Origin: Bacteroidetes/Chlorobi group bacterium MS-B_bin-24
Lineage (GTDB): Bacteria > Bacteroidota > Ignavibacteria > Kapaibacteriales > UBA2268
Assembly: GCA_003731685.1 (NCBI GenBank)
Contig: RCNO01000002.1
Location: 15,510 to 54,366 of the forward strand
DNA: 38,857 nucleotides
Direction of reading: 5' to 3'
Shown here: positions 28,401 through 37,099 of the stretch, in pieces
Position numbering within the stretch: the stretch's first letter is position 1
Layout: each line of letters opens with the position of its first letter
Program-made: the position numbers and the translations under genes
Notes under the pieces: model-generated
The model's database searches: none
Seen by the model: only the letters and a program-made list of their open reading frames with translations
Told to the model about the DNA's origin: nothing

Positions 28401-28631
28401 ATGCTGTCTGCCGTCCCAAATCCGAAAATCAGGGTTTCCTGCTTCGGTTTTCTTTGGCAGTACAGTGATGTAAACACCAATTAAATTCTGAGCTTGGCAA
28501 TATTGCTCAAGAAGTTCTTTTAATGCAGGATAAAAGCTCTCTTCCCGTGCATCACCTTGCTCAAAAATTTCGGTAATCTTGTTTAGATAATCTTCAATGA
28601 TTCCAAACATTAACTTTTCATTAAATAGCAA
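25476..28631 (-). CDS. Single-polypeptide restriction-modification enzyme (PD-(D/E)XK nuclease-like + N6-adenine methyltransferase + ISP/IIG-type C-terminal specificity region)
   Basis: Nuclease-like NPDFRIWDGRQHITGYIEAKEPNK; methyltransferase motif I VLDPAAGTLTFLAEA and motif IV IIGNPPYSGHSAN; C-terminal LYRPFDERWVFYHDSVVERTRKEVMQDML typical of type ISP/IIG enzymes. Start may be an internal Met at 28610 (MFGIIEDYLN). Confidence 0.88.
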   Translation of the reverse strand: MLFNEKLMFGIIEDYLNKITEIFEQGDAREESFYPALKELLEQYCQAQNLIGVYITVLPKKTEAGNPDFRIWDGRQHITGYIEAKEPNKNLDKVEESEQLIKYLQTFPNLILTNFLEFRLYRNGQLTESVQICSPFVLNNLKTVPPKQKEKELFQLLEKFFSFSLPKVYDAKTLAGELAKRTKFLKEIVANELKENRSQDLRGFYDAFNKYLISDLKELEFSDLFSQTITYGLFAARTRSNDGFNRNLAYSNIPQTIGILKDLFKFISFGNLPKQMEWIIDDISDVLAVTDVYRILDEYFHQHKGSDPIVHFYETFLSEYDQSTREKRGVYFTPEPVVSYIVRSVDEVLKNQFALEGGIANRKVTVLDPAAGTLTFLAEAAKVAVEEFTAIYGEGGRSKFIKEHILENFFAFELMMAPYAIGHLKISFLLEELGYKLQDGERFKLYLTNTLEMTELEQTILPGIASLSRESHLANQVKKEKPILVIIGNPPYSGHSANVGEWIRKEIKEYYQVDGKPLKEKNPKWLQDDYVKFIRFAQWKIEQAGEGILGFITNHSYLDNPTFRGMRQSLLKTFDEIYILDLHGSSRKKERTPGGGIDENVFDIQQGVAIGIFVKTKSNKQRPKKIKKKILHSEIWGTREEKYEWLRTHNITNTEWTQLQPKPDYYLFKPRDEDLLSFYEKFSKITDIFPVNSVGIVTARDDFAVAFDRNVLERRIRQFVDKNLPDEVIKYTFNLYDTSKFKLSESRKEVMQEPNWQKHIVKLLYRPFDERWVFYHDSVVERTRKEVMQDMLMGENLGLITIRRSRSPETWRFAFISNTIISGATSISSLDINYLFPLYLYTKQEKPKKKSVKLSSWLIFEPRADYSIVHKPNISGEIFEKLAGLYNEIPSPEKILYYIYAILYSNTYRTKYAEYLKIDFPRIPFARDYSVFNKIARLGERLANLHLLKDSVRPGAKFQGTGDSKVDKIEYDANTGRIYINSENYFEGIEPDVFDYFIGGYRVCEKWLKDRKNRELSLEDVQSFCKIVGVLKETIQIQSEIDNIYPLVENF

Positions 28632-28651
28632 AAAACCAACATCGAATCGTT

Positions 28652-28671
28652 GATAAGCTCATTTGCTTATC
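28652..28671. repeat. Short inverted repeat GATAAGC-TCATTT-GCTTATC
   Basis: Perfect 7-bp stem between two minus-strand genes; possible weak terminator or attenuator, but no adjacent U-tract. Confidence 0.5.
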
Positions 28672-28699
28672 GAACGACCTTTCCAAAAAAGCTTTTCTT

Positions 28700-31600
28700 C
28701 TATTTTACCCAGAATACTTTCTTGCTACGAACAGTCGTTGGTCCTTCGACACGGACGAAATAGACACCATCGCTCAAAATATTATTGTAAATCCTAAATT
28801 CTTGTTGAGTTGGGCTGGAAAATTCGTACTCTGTCGAAAAGATAATATTCCCGAAAATGTCGGTCAAAGTTATCTTATGAATACCCAATTCAAGAGGTTC
28901 AAAAACTACATCGATAGAATTTTCGCTGGGATTGGTTGTTACCATAAAGATTGGACCTGGTTGAGGCTCGAACAACCGCAAGCCCCCACTCTTGCATACA
29001 TTTTTCAACGAAAAACTGCCATTTGTTTCTTTGAAAACAACAAACCCTTTCGCTGTCCGAGTATTACGGATTGCAACACTTGTTGAAGTATCGTTCCCAA
29101 GTTTGGCTCGGAAGTTCAAAAGGGCAATTGCCGAATCAGAATTTATTGGTTTGAGTGGCAAGTTGTTGATTACTATTTTGGTTCTGCCATCTTCGATAGT
29201 CCCTTCCGGCGTTGAACCAATAGGCTCCATCAATGTGTAGTTGAAAGAAATTTCGGTGGAAATACTCTGATGGAAATCAGTTACATTTTTAACATTTTTC
29301 AAATAAATTGGCAACAAAAACTCTTCGCCTGTATTAGCCTCGACATTGCCGACTGAAATTTCTGCAGTCGAAGGCAGAACTTCGAACGAGCCATCAATTT
29401 CTGTAAAATTGATAAACCCGTCGATAGCCGTAGTAGAATTAATATCAAGCGGAGTTTGTGTAACACTGCTATTTAAAACCTCGAATGAGATTTGCAACAG
29501 CACATTTGTCGTTGGCGTAATTGGGACATTGTCGAAAGAAATCGAGTTACTCCCCAAGTTAGTTGTAACATTTGGCGTAACAGAAACGAACTTTAGAAGC
29601 GATTGGTCGTAGTTTATTTTTGTTCGAACCTTAGTAGTCCCAGATTTATCCAGCATAATTCCATTTTTAATCAAAACCGGAATTGTAACAATTTCGCCTA
29701 TCAAACCCGAGTGCTTCTCGATTACAATATCGGCTCTGGAAGCAACAGGATTGCTAGTAACAAAGATAGAATCGTTGAAATCACAGGGTTGACCAGTTAG
29801 CCTCAAATAAGCTTTTAAAGCATCGGATGTTTGAGCCAAATATCGTATTGAAACGGAAATAGACGACATCGCTGGAATATTCCAAGGTAGATTGGGAGAG
29901 AGGATTGTCACTTGCGGGTCGGTAAATACCGCGTTGCTAATTGTCAATTGCCGATTCGACACATTTTTTATACTTATTACAGTATCTTTCGGAACACCAA
30001 CAACACCAAAAACCACAATAGGCTGGCGGTCAATTTGGGGACTTAGAACAACGCCGTGAAGTGTAACTGTTTGAACAGTTTGACAATAACTATCAATGAT
30101 CTTCAATTCACCATCGAAAGTTCCTTCGTTTGCACTATTCAATACAACCTTAACTGTTTGTGTTGATGAGGCAGGAACTGAAATTGGAACTGCGCTTTGA
30201 ATACTAAAAGGAGCAGATGTATTTAAATCCAGATTCAGAGCGACATTCCCAGTGTTTTGAACTTGAACATCAAGAACTTTTTCTTCGCCCGGACAAATAA
30301 CCCCAAAATCTAACTTATCGATGTTTGCTTTAAATGAACGGTCGGCACTGAAAACTTTCAACGGGATGGTGTAGCTCGGAGAATTTTTTGCATTACTCGT
30401 AATCACCAAATCTGCTGAAAGAAGACCTTTTGTAACCGGCGAACATTTTATCGTCAATGAATACTCACCCGATGGTGGTACCGAAACAGCACCGGGATTG
30501 GACGGAACAAAGGAGAATTCCGTTGCGTTGGCTCCCGTGAATTCAAACTTGGAAATTTCAAGATTCAAAGCCCCGGTGTTTCTAATTTTTATCGTGGTAT
30601 CGATAGAAGTTCGCTTGCAATCAATTGTATCAAATTCGATTGATTTAACTGTCGAAATTTCGGGGAAACCACTTCCCGAGCCAAAAATTTTCGACTCGAA
30701 TCTTCCTTTGTTAGTGTTGAAAACGATTTTACTACTCCTATCAGAAGCATCGGATGGGGTGAAAGATATGTCAAATTTCAAACAAGATTGAGGTTGAACA
30801 GTAATATTTGTCGTTCCTCCCAAAATCTTGAAATCGCCCTGGTCACCGCCAGAAATACTGATGGAAAATATCGTTAATGGCTCAACCCAGTTATTGCAGA
30901 AAATGGTCTGCTGGGGTAAATTCTTTGTTTGACCAACAACGCCAGAGCCACAATCAACATCAAGCGGATAAATCCATCCGGTTTGTACAGATAGTCGATT
31001 CCCATCGCAAGCAGAAGTAACAAAGTCAAAAGTAAAATTATGATAAGCAGAATCGGGAAACGGAGATATAGCAAGTTTTACATTTCTGCTCGAATCTTTT
31101 TCGAGTTTAAAAGGTGGCGGTGCTCCACCCCAATCAAGAACCGACACATTATTGAAAGGCGAAGTAACCCCGGGTGGGTTAACCATAATAAAGTTATTCC
31201 TTGCTTTGATTTTTACAGATACTTCGTAAGGCGTGGATTGATTTGTAAACGAAATGTTTCTTTCAACAACATCCAAAGCTGGTAAAAATGCTCCCGGCAC
31301 TTTATATGTAAAAGTATCGCTTACAGAAAAAGGCTTATAAACCAGTTCAACATTACCTCCGTCGCAATCAGAAGTAAACTTAATGCGACAAGGTGCAGGT
31401 GGCCCAATCGTCCCGATTGTATTCAATATATTTGAATAAAGGTTTCTAAGCTCTTCTTCGCTGGGAACAGTCTGATATGCTTGGCCATAAGGCGTTCCCG
31501 AACAAATATTATTTAATTCAGTCGGTACATCAAAGCCAAGAGTAATGGCATAAATTGTAACATCGTATTTCCTTGCAGAATCAAGAATTTGGGAAACCCA

Positions 31601-32254
31601 AACATTTACACGGCTCGGTGGCGGAGATGAGCGACCCTCGTGCTTCCCATCGGTTAAGAAAATTACGACAGGTTTGTATTTCGCATTCCTTGCAACAAGC
31701 AAAGCCCCGGGATTGCCAAGCCAATCGTAAAGGAAGCCGGCGTTGTAATCTGTGCCGCCTCTTGGAGCTAAAAGTGCTGTGTCCAGCCCCTTGTTGAGCC
31801 ACCATTTACTATTTGTAAAATTACGAACAAGAACATTTTCGTAATCGAACAAAGTAATTGCAGCTTCCCATCGGCTACTGTCGGCTGGCAAGGACTTGAT
31901 GGCATTCCGAGCAGCTTGGCGAACTACATCCATCTTTGTCTTTCCGGGGATTGTGCTCGGCTCCGACATAGACTGGGATATATCGATTGTCAAAATCAAG
32001 GAAAATTTAGTTTGCCCTACCGGAGGACACATAACACTTTGAATGGCGCGTGAAATTGAGTTTTCCAGCACGGTAAAATCGCTCGACGAAAAATCTCGAA
32101 CTTCTTTTCCATCTTTATCCCAAACCTTAAATTCCAAAAGTATCGTCGGATAGGTTACTGGAAAAACTTCGGTAATTTCCACTCTTTGGCTCAAAAGATA
32201 ATTTACCCAAAGAGGAATTAACACCAAAACAAGTAAAAATTTAATTTTATTCAT
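28700..32254 (-). CDS. Secreted VWA-domain protein with ASH/choice-of-anchor-D repeats, cohesin-like domains and T9SS C-terminal sorting domain
   Basis: MIDAS-type SLILTIDISQSMSEPS...; repeated IRNTGALNLEISKFEFTG... / VQNTGNVALNLDLN... segments; VGNVEANTGEEFLLPIYLKNV cohesin-like; C-terminal ITLTDIFGNIIFSTEYEFSS...LSDGVYFVRVEGPTTVRSKKVFWVK. Start at ATG 32254 preferred over 32266. Confidence 0.88.
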   Translation of the reverse strand: MNKIKFLLVLVLIPLWVNYLLSQRVEITEVFPVTYPTILLEFKVWDKDGKEVRDFSSSDFTVLENSISRAIQSVMCPPVGQTKFSLILTIDISQSMSEPSTIPGKTKMDVVRQAARNAIKSLPADSSRWEAAITLFDYENVLVRNFTNSKWWLNKGLDTALLAPRGGTDYNAGFLYDWLGNPGALLVARNAKYKPVVIFLTDGKHEGRSSPPPSRVNVWVSQILDSARKYDVTIYAITLGFDVPTELNNICSGTPYGQAYQTVPSEEELRNLYSNILNTIGTIGPPAPCRIKFTSDCDGGNVELVYKPFSVSDTFTYKVPGAFLPALDVVERNISFTNQSTPYEVSVKIKARNNFIMVNPPGVTSPFNNVSVLDWGGAPPPFKLEKDSSRNVKLAISPFPDSAYHNFTFDFVTSACDGNRLSVQTGWIYPLDVDCGSGVVGQTKNLPQQTIFCNNWVEPLTIFSISISGGDQGDFKILGGTTNITVQPQSCLKFDISFTPSDASDRSSKIVFNTNKGRFESKIFGSGSGFPEISTVKSIEFDTIDCKRTSIDTTIKIRNTGALNLEISKFEFTGANATEFSFVPSNPGAVSVPPSGEYSLTIKCSPVTKGLLSADLVITSNAKNSPSYTIPLKVFSADRSFKANIDKLDFGVICPGEEKVLDVQVQNTGNVALNLDLNTSAPFSIQSAVPISVPASSTQTVKVVLNSANEGTFDGELKIIDSYCQTVQTVTLHGVVLSPQIDRQPIVVFGVVGVPKDTVISIKNVSNRQLTISNAVFTDPQVTILSPNLPWNIPAMSSISVSIRYLAQTSDALKAYLRLTGQPCDFNDSIFVTSNPVASRADIVIEKHSGLIGEIVTIPVLIKNGIMLDKSGTTKVRTKINYDQSLLKFVSVTPNVTTNLGSNSISFDNVPITPTTNVLLQISFEVLNSSVTQTPLDINSTTAIDGFINFTEIDGSFEVLPSTAEISVGNVEANTGEEFLLPIYLKNVKNVTDFHQSISTEISFNYTLMEPIGSTPEGTIEDGRTKIVINNLPLKPINSDSAIALLNFRAKLGNDTSTSVAIRNTRTAKGFVVFKETNGSFSLKNVCKSGGLRLFEPQPGPIFMVTTNPSENSIDVVFEPLELGIHKITLTDIFGNIIFSTEYEFSSPTQQEFRIYNNILSDGVYFVRVEGPTTVRSKKVFWVK

Positions 32255-32287
32255 ATCTCCCTCCAATTATCCAAAACAATAACAAAT

Positions 32288-34318
32288 TTATTCAATAGGA
32301 GTTACAATTTCAATATTAACTGTTCGACAGTAGAAACGACCTTCGGGCAAATCATTGTTATAGAGCAAAATTGTTTCGCCAAGCCCGCGTGCATATCTCG
32401 GGTCGATTCCGAGCACTTTTGCTGTTTCTTGTGCGCGCCTCAAAGAAAGCTCCATATTTGTGCTTTCATTGCCAATTCTGTCGGTATAACCTTCTATCTT
32501 CACAAGAGAATTAGGCTTAATTTTCATCTTCGCAAGTTGTGCAATTTTCAAATTATCGCCCGTGATAGTTGATTGTCCAAAACCAAACAGAATCAAGCTA
32601 AACCGGTCGATTTGTTTGTCGGCAACTCGCTCAAAAATTTTCTTTTGTATTGTTTGGACTTCAACTGGCAATTCCTGTGTCCGCGATTCCCAGCGCTTAT
32701 TGTCTTTGTCCACAACAACAAGTTTATATTTCAAAGGCTCATCAAGTTTTGGGACATTCCTTTGCTCTAATGCAACATCCCATTCGATAACTTCGGGCAC
32801 ATCCCCTTGTCCTTCGAAAACTTTAACTATTCCTTGACTTTGCAAAGTAACTAATTGCCATTTGTCAACACCAATCTGGGTTTTAACTTTTGGCTTGAAT
32901 CTGAACTTCGGCGGGTTAACTTCGCGCAATGTATCTTCGACCACCAGTGGTTCGAGAATTTGGGGAATATTTGAATATATTTCTACACGACGATTTTCGG
33001 CAACACCATCGGGGTCGTTAGGATTCGATGGATTTTCGGGTAAATTCCTTGCCTCAATTTTAATTCTCTCGGGGTCAATCTTCCAAACATTAACAAAATA
33101 ATCCCGAACCGCCTCGGCTCTTCGCCGGGATAGTTCCAAATTGCCTTTTTCGGCTCCTTGGTCGCTATTGCATCCAACAATAGTCAGTTCGGCTTGTGGG
33201 TATTGCGATACCCTTTTGCCTATAATATTCAACATATTATGGTAGATATCGAGCGTATTATACCCATAAAGCTTGCGGACAGAAAAATCTTTGGCCTCGG
33301 AAGGACTTAGTAAATTGTACCGCTTTGGAATTTCTGCTGAATTTTCATCGAAAAACACATAGCCCAAGATTGGATGCGTTTGAGTAGATAGAAACTCCTC
33401 GATTTTCAAAACAGTTACTGGTAATTCGCGTCCGTTTTCGTCAAGACTCACTGCGTCGATCGATGCTTCAAGGTAGGGAGCCGATGGCGGGATGGGATAA
33501 TCAGGCAGCGGGGGCACTATTGGTGGAGCCACAGGCGGAGGTATTCGCTTGACTTTTCTCGGTGAATATACAAAGTTCACACCCGCAGAAAAATTAAACG
33601 CTTTCCACTCGCTATTCGATGTGATATTATTAAATCTCAACTTAATTGTTGCATTAGGAACCAAAAAGAATGTACTGCTTTGGTTCATTGGCAACCAATA
33701 GTTAGCACCAAAACCCAACCCAAAAGCCAACTTGTTTATATTGGGAATTTCTCCTTGGAAATGGTTCCTTACCCTTGTCCTTTCTATCGCAAATACCCCG
33801 TAGGATGGACTGACAATTTCTTCCTTTTGTTCATAATCGTACTTCAAAAGATAGTCGAAAGTGGGTCCCAAATAAATGCGAAATTGGGGCGTAAGCCTAT
33901 ATGATACAGCCAAGTCCCCTTCAAAAGCATTCAACGTCGCCTTCATCGAATGTTCGAATTCGCCCCAGACGCCTTCTTGGTGTGGAGTCGAAACATACTC
34001 CTTCTCGATTTTGGTCAATTTCGCACCCAAATTTGCATAGCCAGCGTTCAATTGCAAAGAAAAATCAGAATTAATGGGAACAGAAAAAAACGCTCCGAAA
34101 TTATAATTCAGCCCAAATCCCGTCTCGAATCGAGGACAGCAACTTGGAATGTTAGGAAAATCAATCCCCTTGAAATTCGCAGTGTGGAAGTTGAGTCCCC
34201 CCGAAAAGCCAACCCCAAGCGAAACCCTATTGGTAAATGGCTGGTCGAGGTACTCTGTTGTGAACAAGAATTGATGGGCAACCAAACAAATCAATACAAT
34301 GAGTAACAATTTTCTCAT
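32288..34318 (-). CDS. OmpA family protein with N-terminal beta-barrel, proline-rich linker and two OmpA-like domains
   Basis: Barrel N-terminus; linker RIPPPVAPPIVPPLPDYPIPPSAP; OmpA-like domain 1 (LTIVGCNSDQGAEKGNLELSRRRAEAVRDYFVNVW...AENRRVEIYS) and domain 2 (VKIEGYTDRIGNESTNMELSLRRAQETAKVLGI...RTVNIEI). Confidence 0.9.
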   Translation of the reverse strand: MRKLLLIVLICLVAHQFLFTTEYLDQPFTNRVSLGVGFSGGLNFHTANFKGIDFPNIPSCCPRFETGFGLNYNFGAFFSVPINSDFSLQLNAGYANLGAKLTKIEKEYVSTPHQEGVWGEFEHSMKATLNAFEGDLAVSYRLTPQFRIYLGPTFDYLLKYDYEQKEEIVSPSYGVFAIERTRVRNHFQGEIPNINKLAFGLGFGANYWLPMNQSSTFFLVPNATIKLRFNNITSNSEWKAFNFSAGVNFVYSPRKVKRIPPPVAPPIVPPLPDYPIPPSAPYLEASIDAVSLDENGRELPVTVLKIEEFLSTQTHPILGYVFFDENSAEIPKRYNLLSPSEAKDFSVRKLYGYNTLDIYHNMLNIIGKRVSQYPQAELTIVGCNSDQGAEKGNLELSRRRAEAVRDYFVNVWKIDPERIKIEARNLPENPSNPNDPDGVAENRRVEIYSNIPQILEPLVVEDTLREVNPPKFRFKPKVKTQIGVDKWQLVTLQSQGIVKVFEGQGDVPEVIEWDVALEQRNVPKLDEPLKYKLVVVDKDNKRWESRTQELPVEVQTIQKKIFERVADKQIDRFSLILFGFGQSTITGDNLKIAQLAKMKIKPNSLVKIEGYTDRIGNESTNMELSLRRAQETAKVLGIDPRYARGLGETILLYNNDLPEGRFYCRTVNIEIVTPIE

Positions 34319-34491
34319 ATATTGCTCCTAAAAAGCATTTACTTCTTTCTCAATTGCAAAATAACAAACTTCGTGTTTTGTTAAATAGAAAATTACAAAA
34401 ATCTTTATGAAAAAAGTAAAAAAACATTTAAATAAATTCAAAAATATTAATCAAAAAGTGTCGTCAATTTGTTTTTTAACTAAACAATAAA

Positions 34492-34845
34492 ATGTTTAAA
34501 GAAACATTGAAATTTTTAAAAGCACTCGCAGATACTCAAAGATTGAAAATTCTGGCTCTTTTAAGCCACGAAGAATTATGCGTTTGCGAGTTAAAAGAAA
34601 TCATAGGTTTTACAATGGCTACAATTTCGCAACACCTTGCAATACTCAAGGACGCTAACATACTTATCGACAGAAAAGAAAAAAAATGGATTTTCTATTC
34701 AATCAACTGGGAAGGTTTGGAGGAAGAGTTAAAAGAAATATTGAAAAAGGTCTTAGAAACGATTAGCAACGACAAAATTATATTGCAAGACATTGAAAAA
34801 TTAAAAAATTTGGATAAATCGCCCCGATGTTCCGTACCAAATTAA
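34492..34845 (+). CDS. arsR: ArsR/SmtB family metalloregulator
   Basis: LADTQRLKILALLSHEELCVCELKEIIGFTMATISQHLAILKDANILIDRKEKKWIFY; contains the ELCVCEL arsenic-sensing type motif. Confidence 0.93.
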   Translation: MFKETLKFLKALADTQRLKILALLSHEELCVCELKEIIGFTMATISQHLAILKDANILIDRKEKKWIFYSINWEGLEEELKEILKKVLETISNDKIILQDIEKLKNLDKSPRCSVPN

Positions 34846-34879
34846 ATCATTTACAGATATTTCAAAAGTAGAGGGTAAA

Positions 34880-36178
34880 ATGGAATGGAAAAAGGAACTC
34901 AAAAGGTTTTTGCTTTTTGCAACAATATTTCTTGTCTTTTATTTTCTACCAATAGGAACGCAAAGATTCGACAATGCGATATTTGAATCACTTGAGTTAA
35001 CGAAATGGTATGCACGCGAACATGTTTTGTTGTGTCTAATCCCTGCTTTTTTTATTTCGGGAGCAATCAGTGTATTCGTAAAACAGAAAACCGTTCTAAA
35101 ATATCTTGGAAGCAGAGCAAATCGCTTTTTGGCATACGGGGTAGCATCGGTTTCAGGTGGAATTCTGGCTGTTTGCTCTTGCACTGTGTTACCCTTGTTT
35201 GCTGGCATTTATCATCAGGGTGCTGGGATTGGTCCTGCAACTGCTTTCCTTTATTCTGGTCCAGCAATAAATGTATTGGCAATTGTATTGAGCGCAAAAG
35301 TTCTGGGCTTGGAAATTGGCTTCGCTCGCGGAATTTTTGCCGTTGTCTTTAGTATTGTAATTGGGTTATTAATGGAATTCATTTTCAAAAAGGATGATAT
35401 AATAAGATTGAATCAAATTCCCGAAGAAACAGAACAAAAAAATGATGGACGAAAACTTTGGCAGGATGTAATATTCTTCCTTTCTTTGGTTGGCATTCTT
35501 GTTTTCGCCAATTGGGGGAAACCAGTTGAAAATTCAGGAATTTGGTATAACATTTTCGTTTACAAATGGACAATAACAGCTTTGTTTTCTGTTTTGCTTG
35601 GCTTTGTATTAATTCTATGGTTCAAAGCCAATTGGAAAATCATATTAATAACTGCTTTGGTAATTATCATAACACAAATAATCTTCACTAATGTACTAAT
35701 CACTTTCACGGTTGGGGTTGCAGGTTTAACGATTGTTTTAGCAACAGGCAAAGAAGACTTGAAGAATTGGCTATACTACACTTGGGATTTCACAAAGCAA
35801 ATTGTCCCACTGCTCTTCATCGGGGTATTGATTGCTGGCTTTGCTTTTGGAAGGCCCTTGCACGAAGGAATAATCCCCAGCCAATGGGTTTCCACAATTG
35901 TAGGTGGAAATTCAATATTCTCAAATCTTTTTGCCTCGATTATGGGTGCTTTTATGTACTTTGCAACATTAACAGAAGTTCCAATTGTACAAGGACTTAT
36001 TGGAAGTGGTATGGGCAAGGGTCCGGCGTTGGCTCTTTTGCTTGCCGGTCCGGCGCTTTCGCTTCCAAATATGCTTGTTATCAGAAGCATCTTGGGAACA
36101 AAGAAAACCATAGTTTATGTTTCTCTTGTTGCAATTTTTTCGGCTTTAACTGGTTATATTTTTGGTATGTTAGAATAA
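34880..36178 (+). CDS. Permease of the DUF318/ArsP-like family (predicted metalloid or metal efflux)
   Basis: FFISGAISVFVKQKTVLKYLG, GILAVCSCTVLPLFAGIYHQGAGIGPATAFLYSGPAINVLAI, and duplicated C-terminal half (GSGMGKGPALALLLAGPALSLPNML). Confidence 0.88.
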   Translation: MEWKKELKRFLLFATIFLVFYFLPIGTQRFDNAIFESLELTKWYAREHVLLCLIPAFFISGAISVFVKQKTVLKYLGSRANRFLAYGVASVSGGILAVCSCTVLPLFAGIYHQGAGIGPATAFLYSGPAINVLAIVLSAKVLGLEIGFARGIFAVVFSIVIGLLMEFIFKKDDIIRLNQIPEETEQKNDGRKLWQDVIFFLSLVGILVFANWGKPVENSGIWYNIFVYKWTITALFSVLLGFVLILWFKANWKIILITALVIIITQIIFTNVLITFTVGVAGLTIVLATGKEDLKNWLYYTWDFTKQIVPLLFIGVLIAGFAFGRPLHEGIIPSQWVSTIVGGNSIFSNLFASIMGAFMYFATLTEVPIVQGLIGSGMGKGPALALLLAGPALSLPNMLVIRSILGTKKTIVYVSLVAIFSALTGYIFGMLE

Positions 36179-36190
36179 CGATGAATTGCA

Positions 36191-36634
36191 ATGAAAAAAG
36201 GCATTTTGTTTAGTTTACTTATTTTAGCCTTTTCACTTTGTGCTAATTTAACTTTTAGCATAGCGGAACAGAACAGGCTTAAAATCGAAGTGATTTATTT
36301 CCACGCTACAATACGATGTGAAAGTTGTTTACTCATCGAAAGACAAACACGAGAAACTATCGAGCAGGTTTATTCAACAAATTTGAAGGATGGAACACTT
36401 TCTTTCAGCTCGCTGGATTTCCAGGATGAGCAAAGTAGCGAACTTGCCGAACGATATGAAATCGATTCCCAAACCCTCATTGTTCAAATTTCCAACGGTA
36501 GCAAAGTTATAAAATGGAAGAAATTGGAAAAAATATGGGAATATATGAACAACTACGAAAAGTTTCGTAAATACATAGTTGAAGAAATAAACGAATATTT
36601 AAAGGAGGTACAAAATGGCGAAAGTAAAAATTAA
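36191..36634 (+). CDS. ArsF-like exported protein with thioredoxin-like CxxC
   Basis: Signal-like N-terminus followed by IEVIYFHATIRCESCLLIERQTRETI, resembling proteins annotated as ArsF family; in an ars-type operon. Confidence 0.7.
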   Translation: MKKGILFSLLILAFSLCANLTFSIAEQNRLKIEVIYFHATIRCESCLLIERQTRETIEQVYSTNLKDGTLSFSSLDFQDEQSSELAERYEIDSQTLIVQISNGSKVIKWKKLEKIWEYMNNYEKFRKYIVEEINEYLKEVQNGESKN

Positions 36635-36869
36635 AGTTCTTGGACCCGGGTGCCCCAAATGTCAAGCATTAGAACGACGGGTACGCGAAGTGGTCGAAAA
36701 AAACAATTTCGACGCCGAAGTAATCAAAGTTGAAAATCTTATGGATATAATGAAATATGGTGTGATGATTACCCCAGCACTTGTTATAAATGAAAAACTT
36801 TATGCGAGCGGAACACCACTGCCCAGCACCGACAAATTAACAGATTGGATTAAGCAGCATTTGGACTAA
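36615..36869 (+). CDS. Small thioredoxin/glutaredoxin-like protein (redox-active disulfide protein 2 type)
   Basis: 84 aa, KIKVLGPGCPKCQALERRVREVVEKNNFDAEVIKVENLMDIMKYGVMITPALVINEKL; overlaps previous gene by 20 bp. Confidence 0.9.
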   Translation: MAKVKIKVLGPGCPKCQALERRVREVVEKNNFDAEVIKVENLMDIMKYGVMITPALVINEKLYASGTPLPSTDKLTDWIKQHLD

Positions 36870-37099
36870 TTTTTGAAAATTCAAGCAATTATTACAATTA
36901 CAAGTTCCCAAACCAAGCCTTGTTAAGTTGGGGGGTGGAAAATTTTCTTTAAATGTTTAACTTATCTTAATTCTATGTTTGTAAAATCGTAATTATTTCG
37001 TTCAATATCATAATAGATAAATCTCTTAACAATTTCCATCTTTCTGTTAGTTAAATCTGGTAAATAATTAATAAATTTGCTTTTTTTTGAAGCCAAAAA

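Noticed and set aside
25476-28631. Larger defence island (BREX/DISARM) around the methyltransferase
   Set aside because: Neighbours are an OM porin-like gene and a T9SS surface protein; no other defence gene seen within the window.
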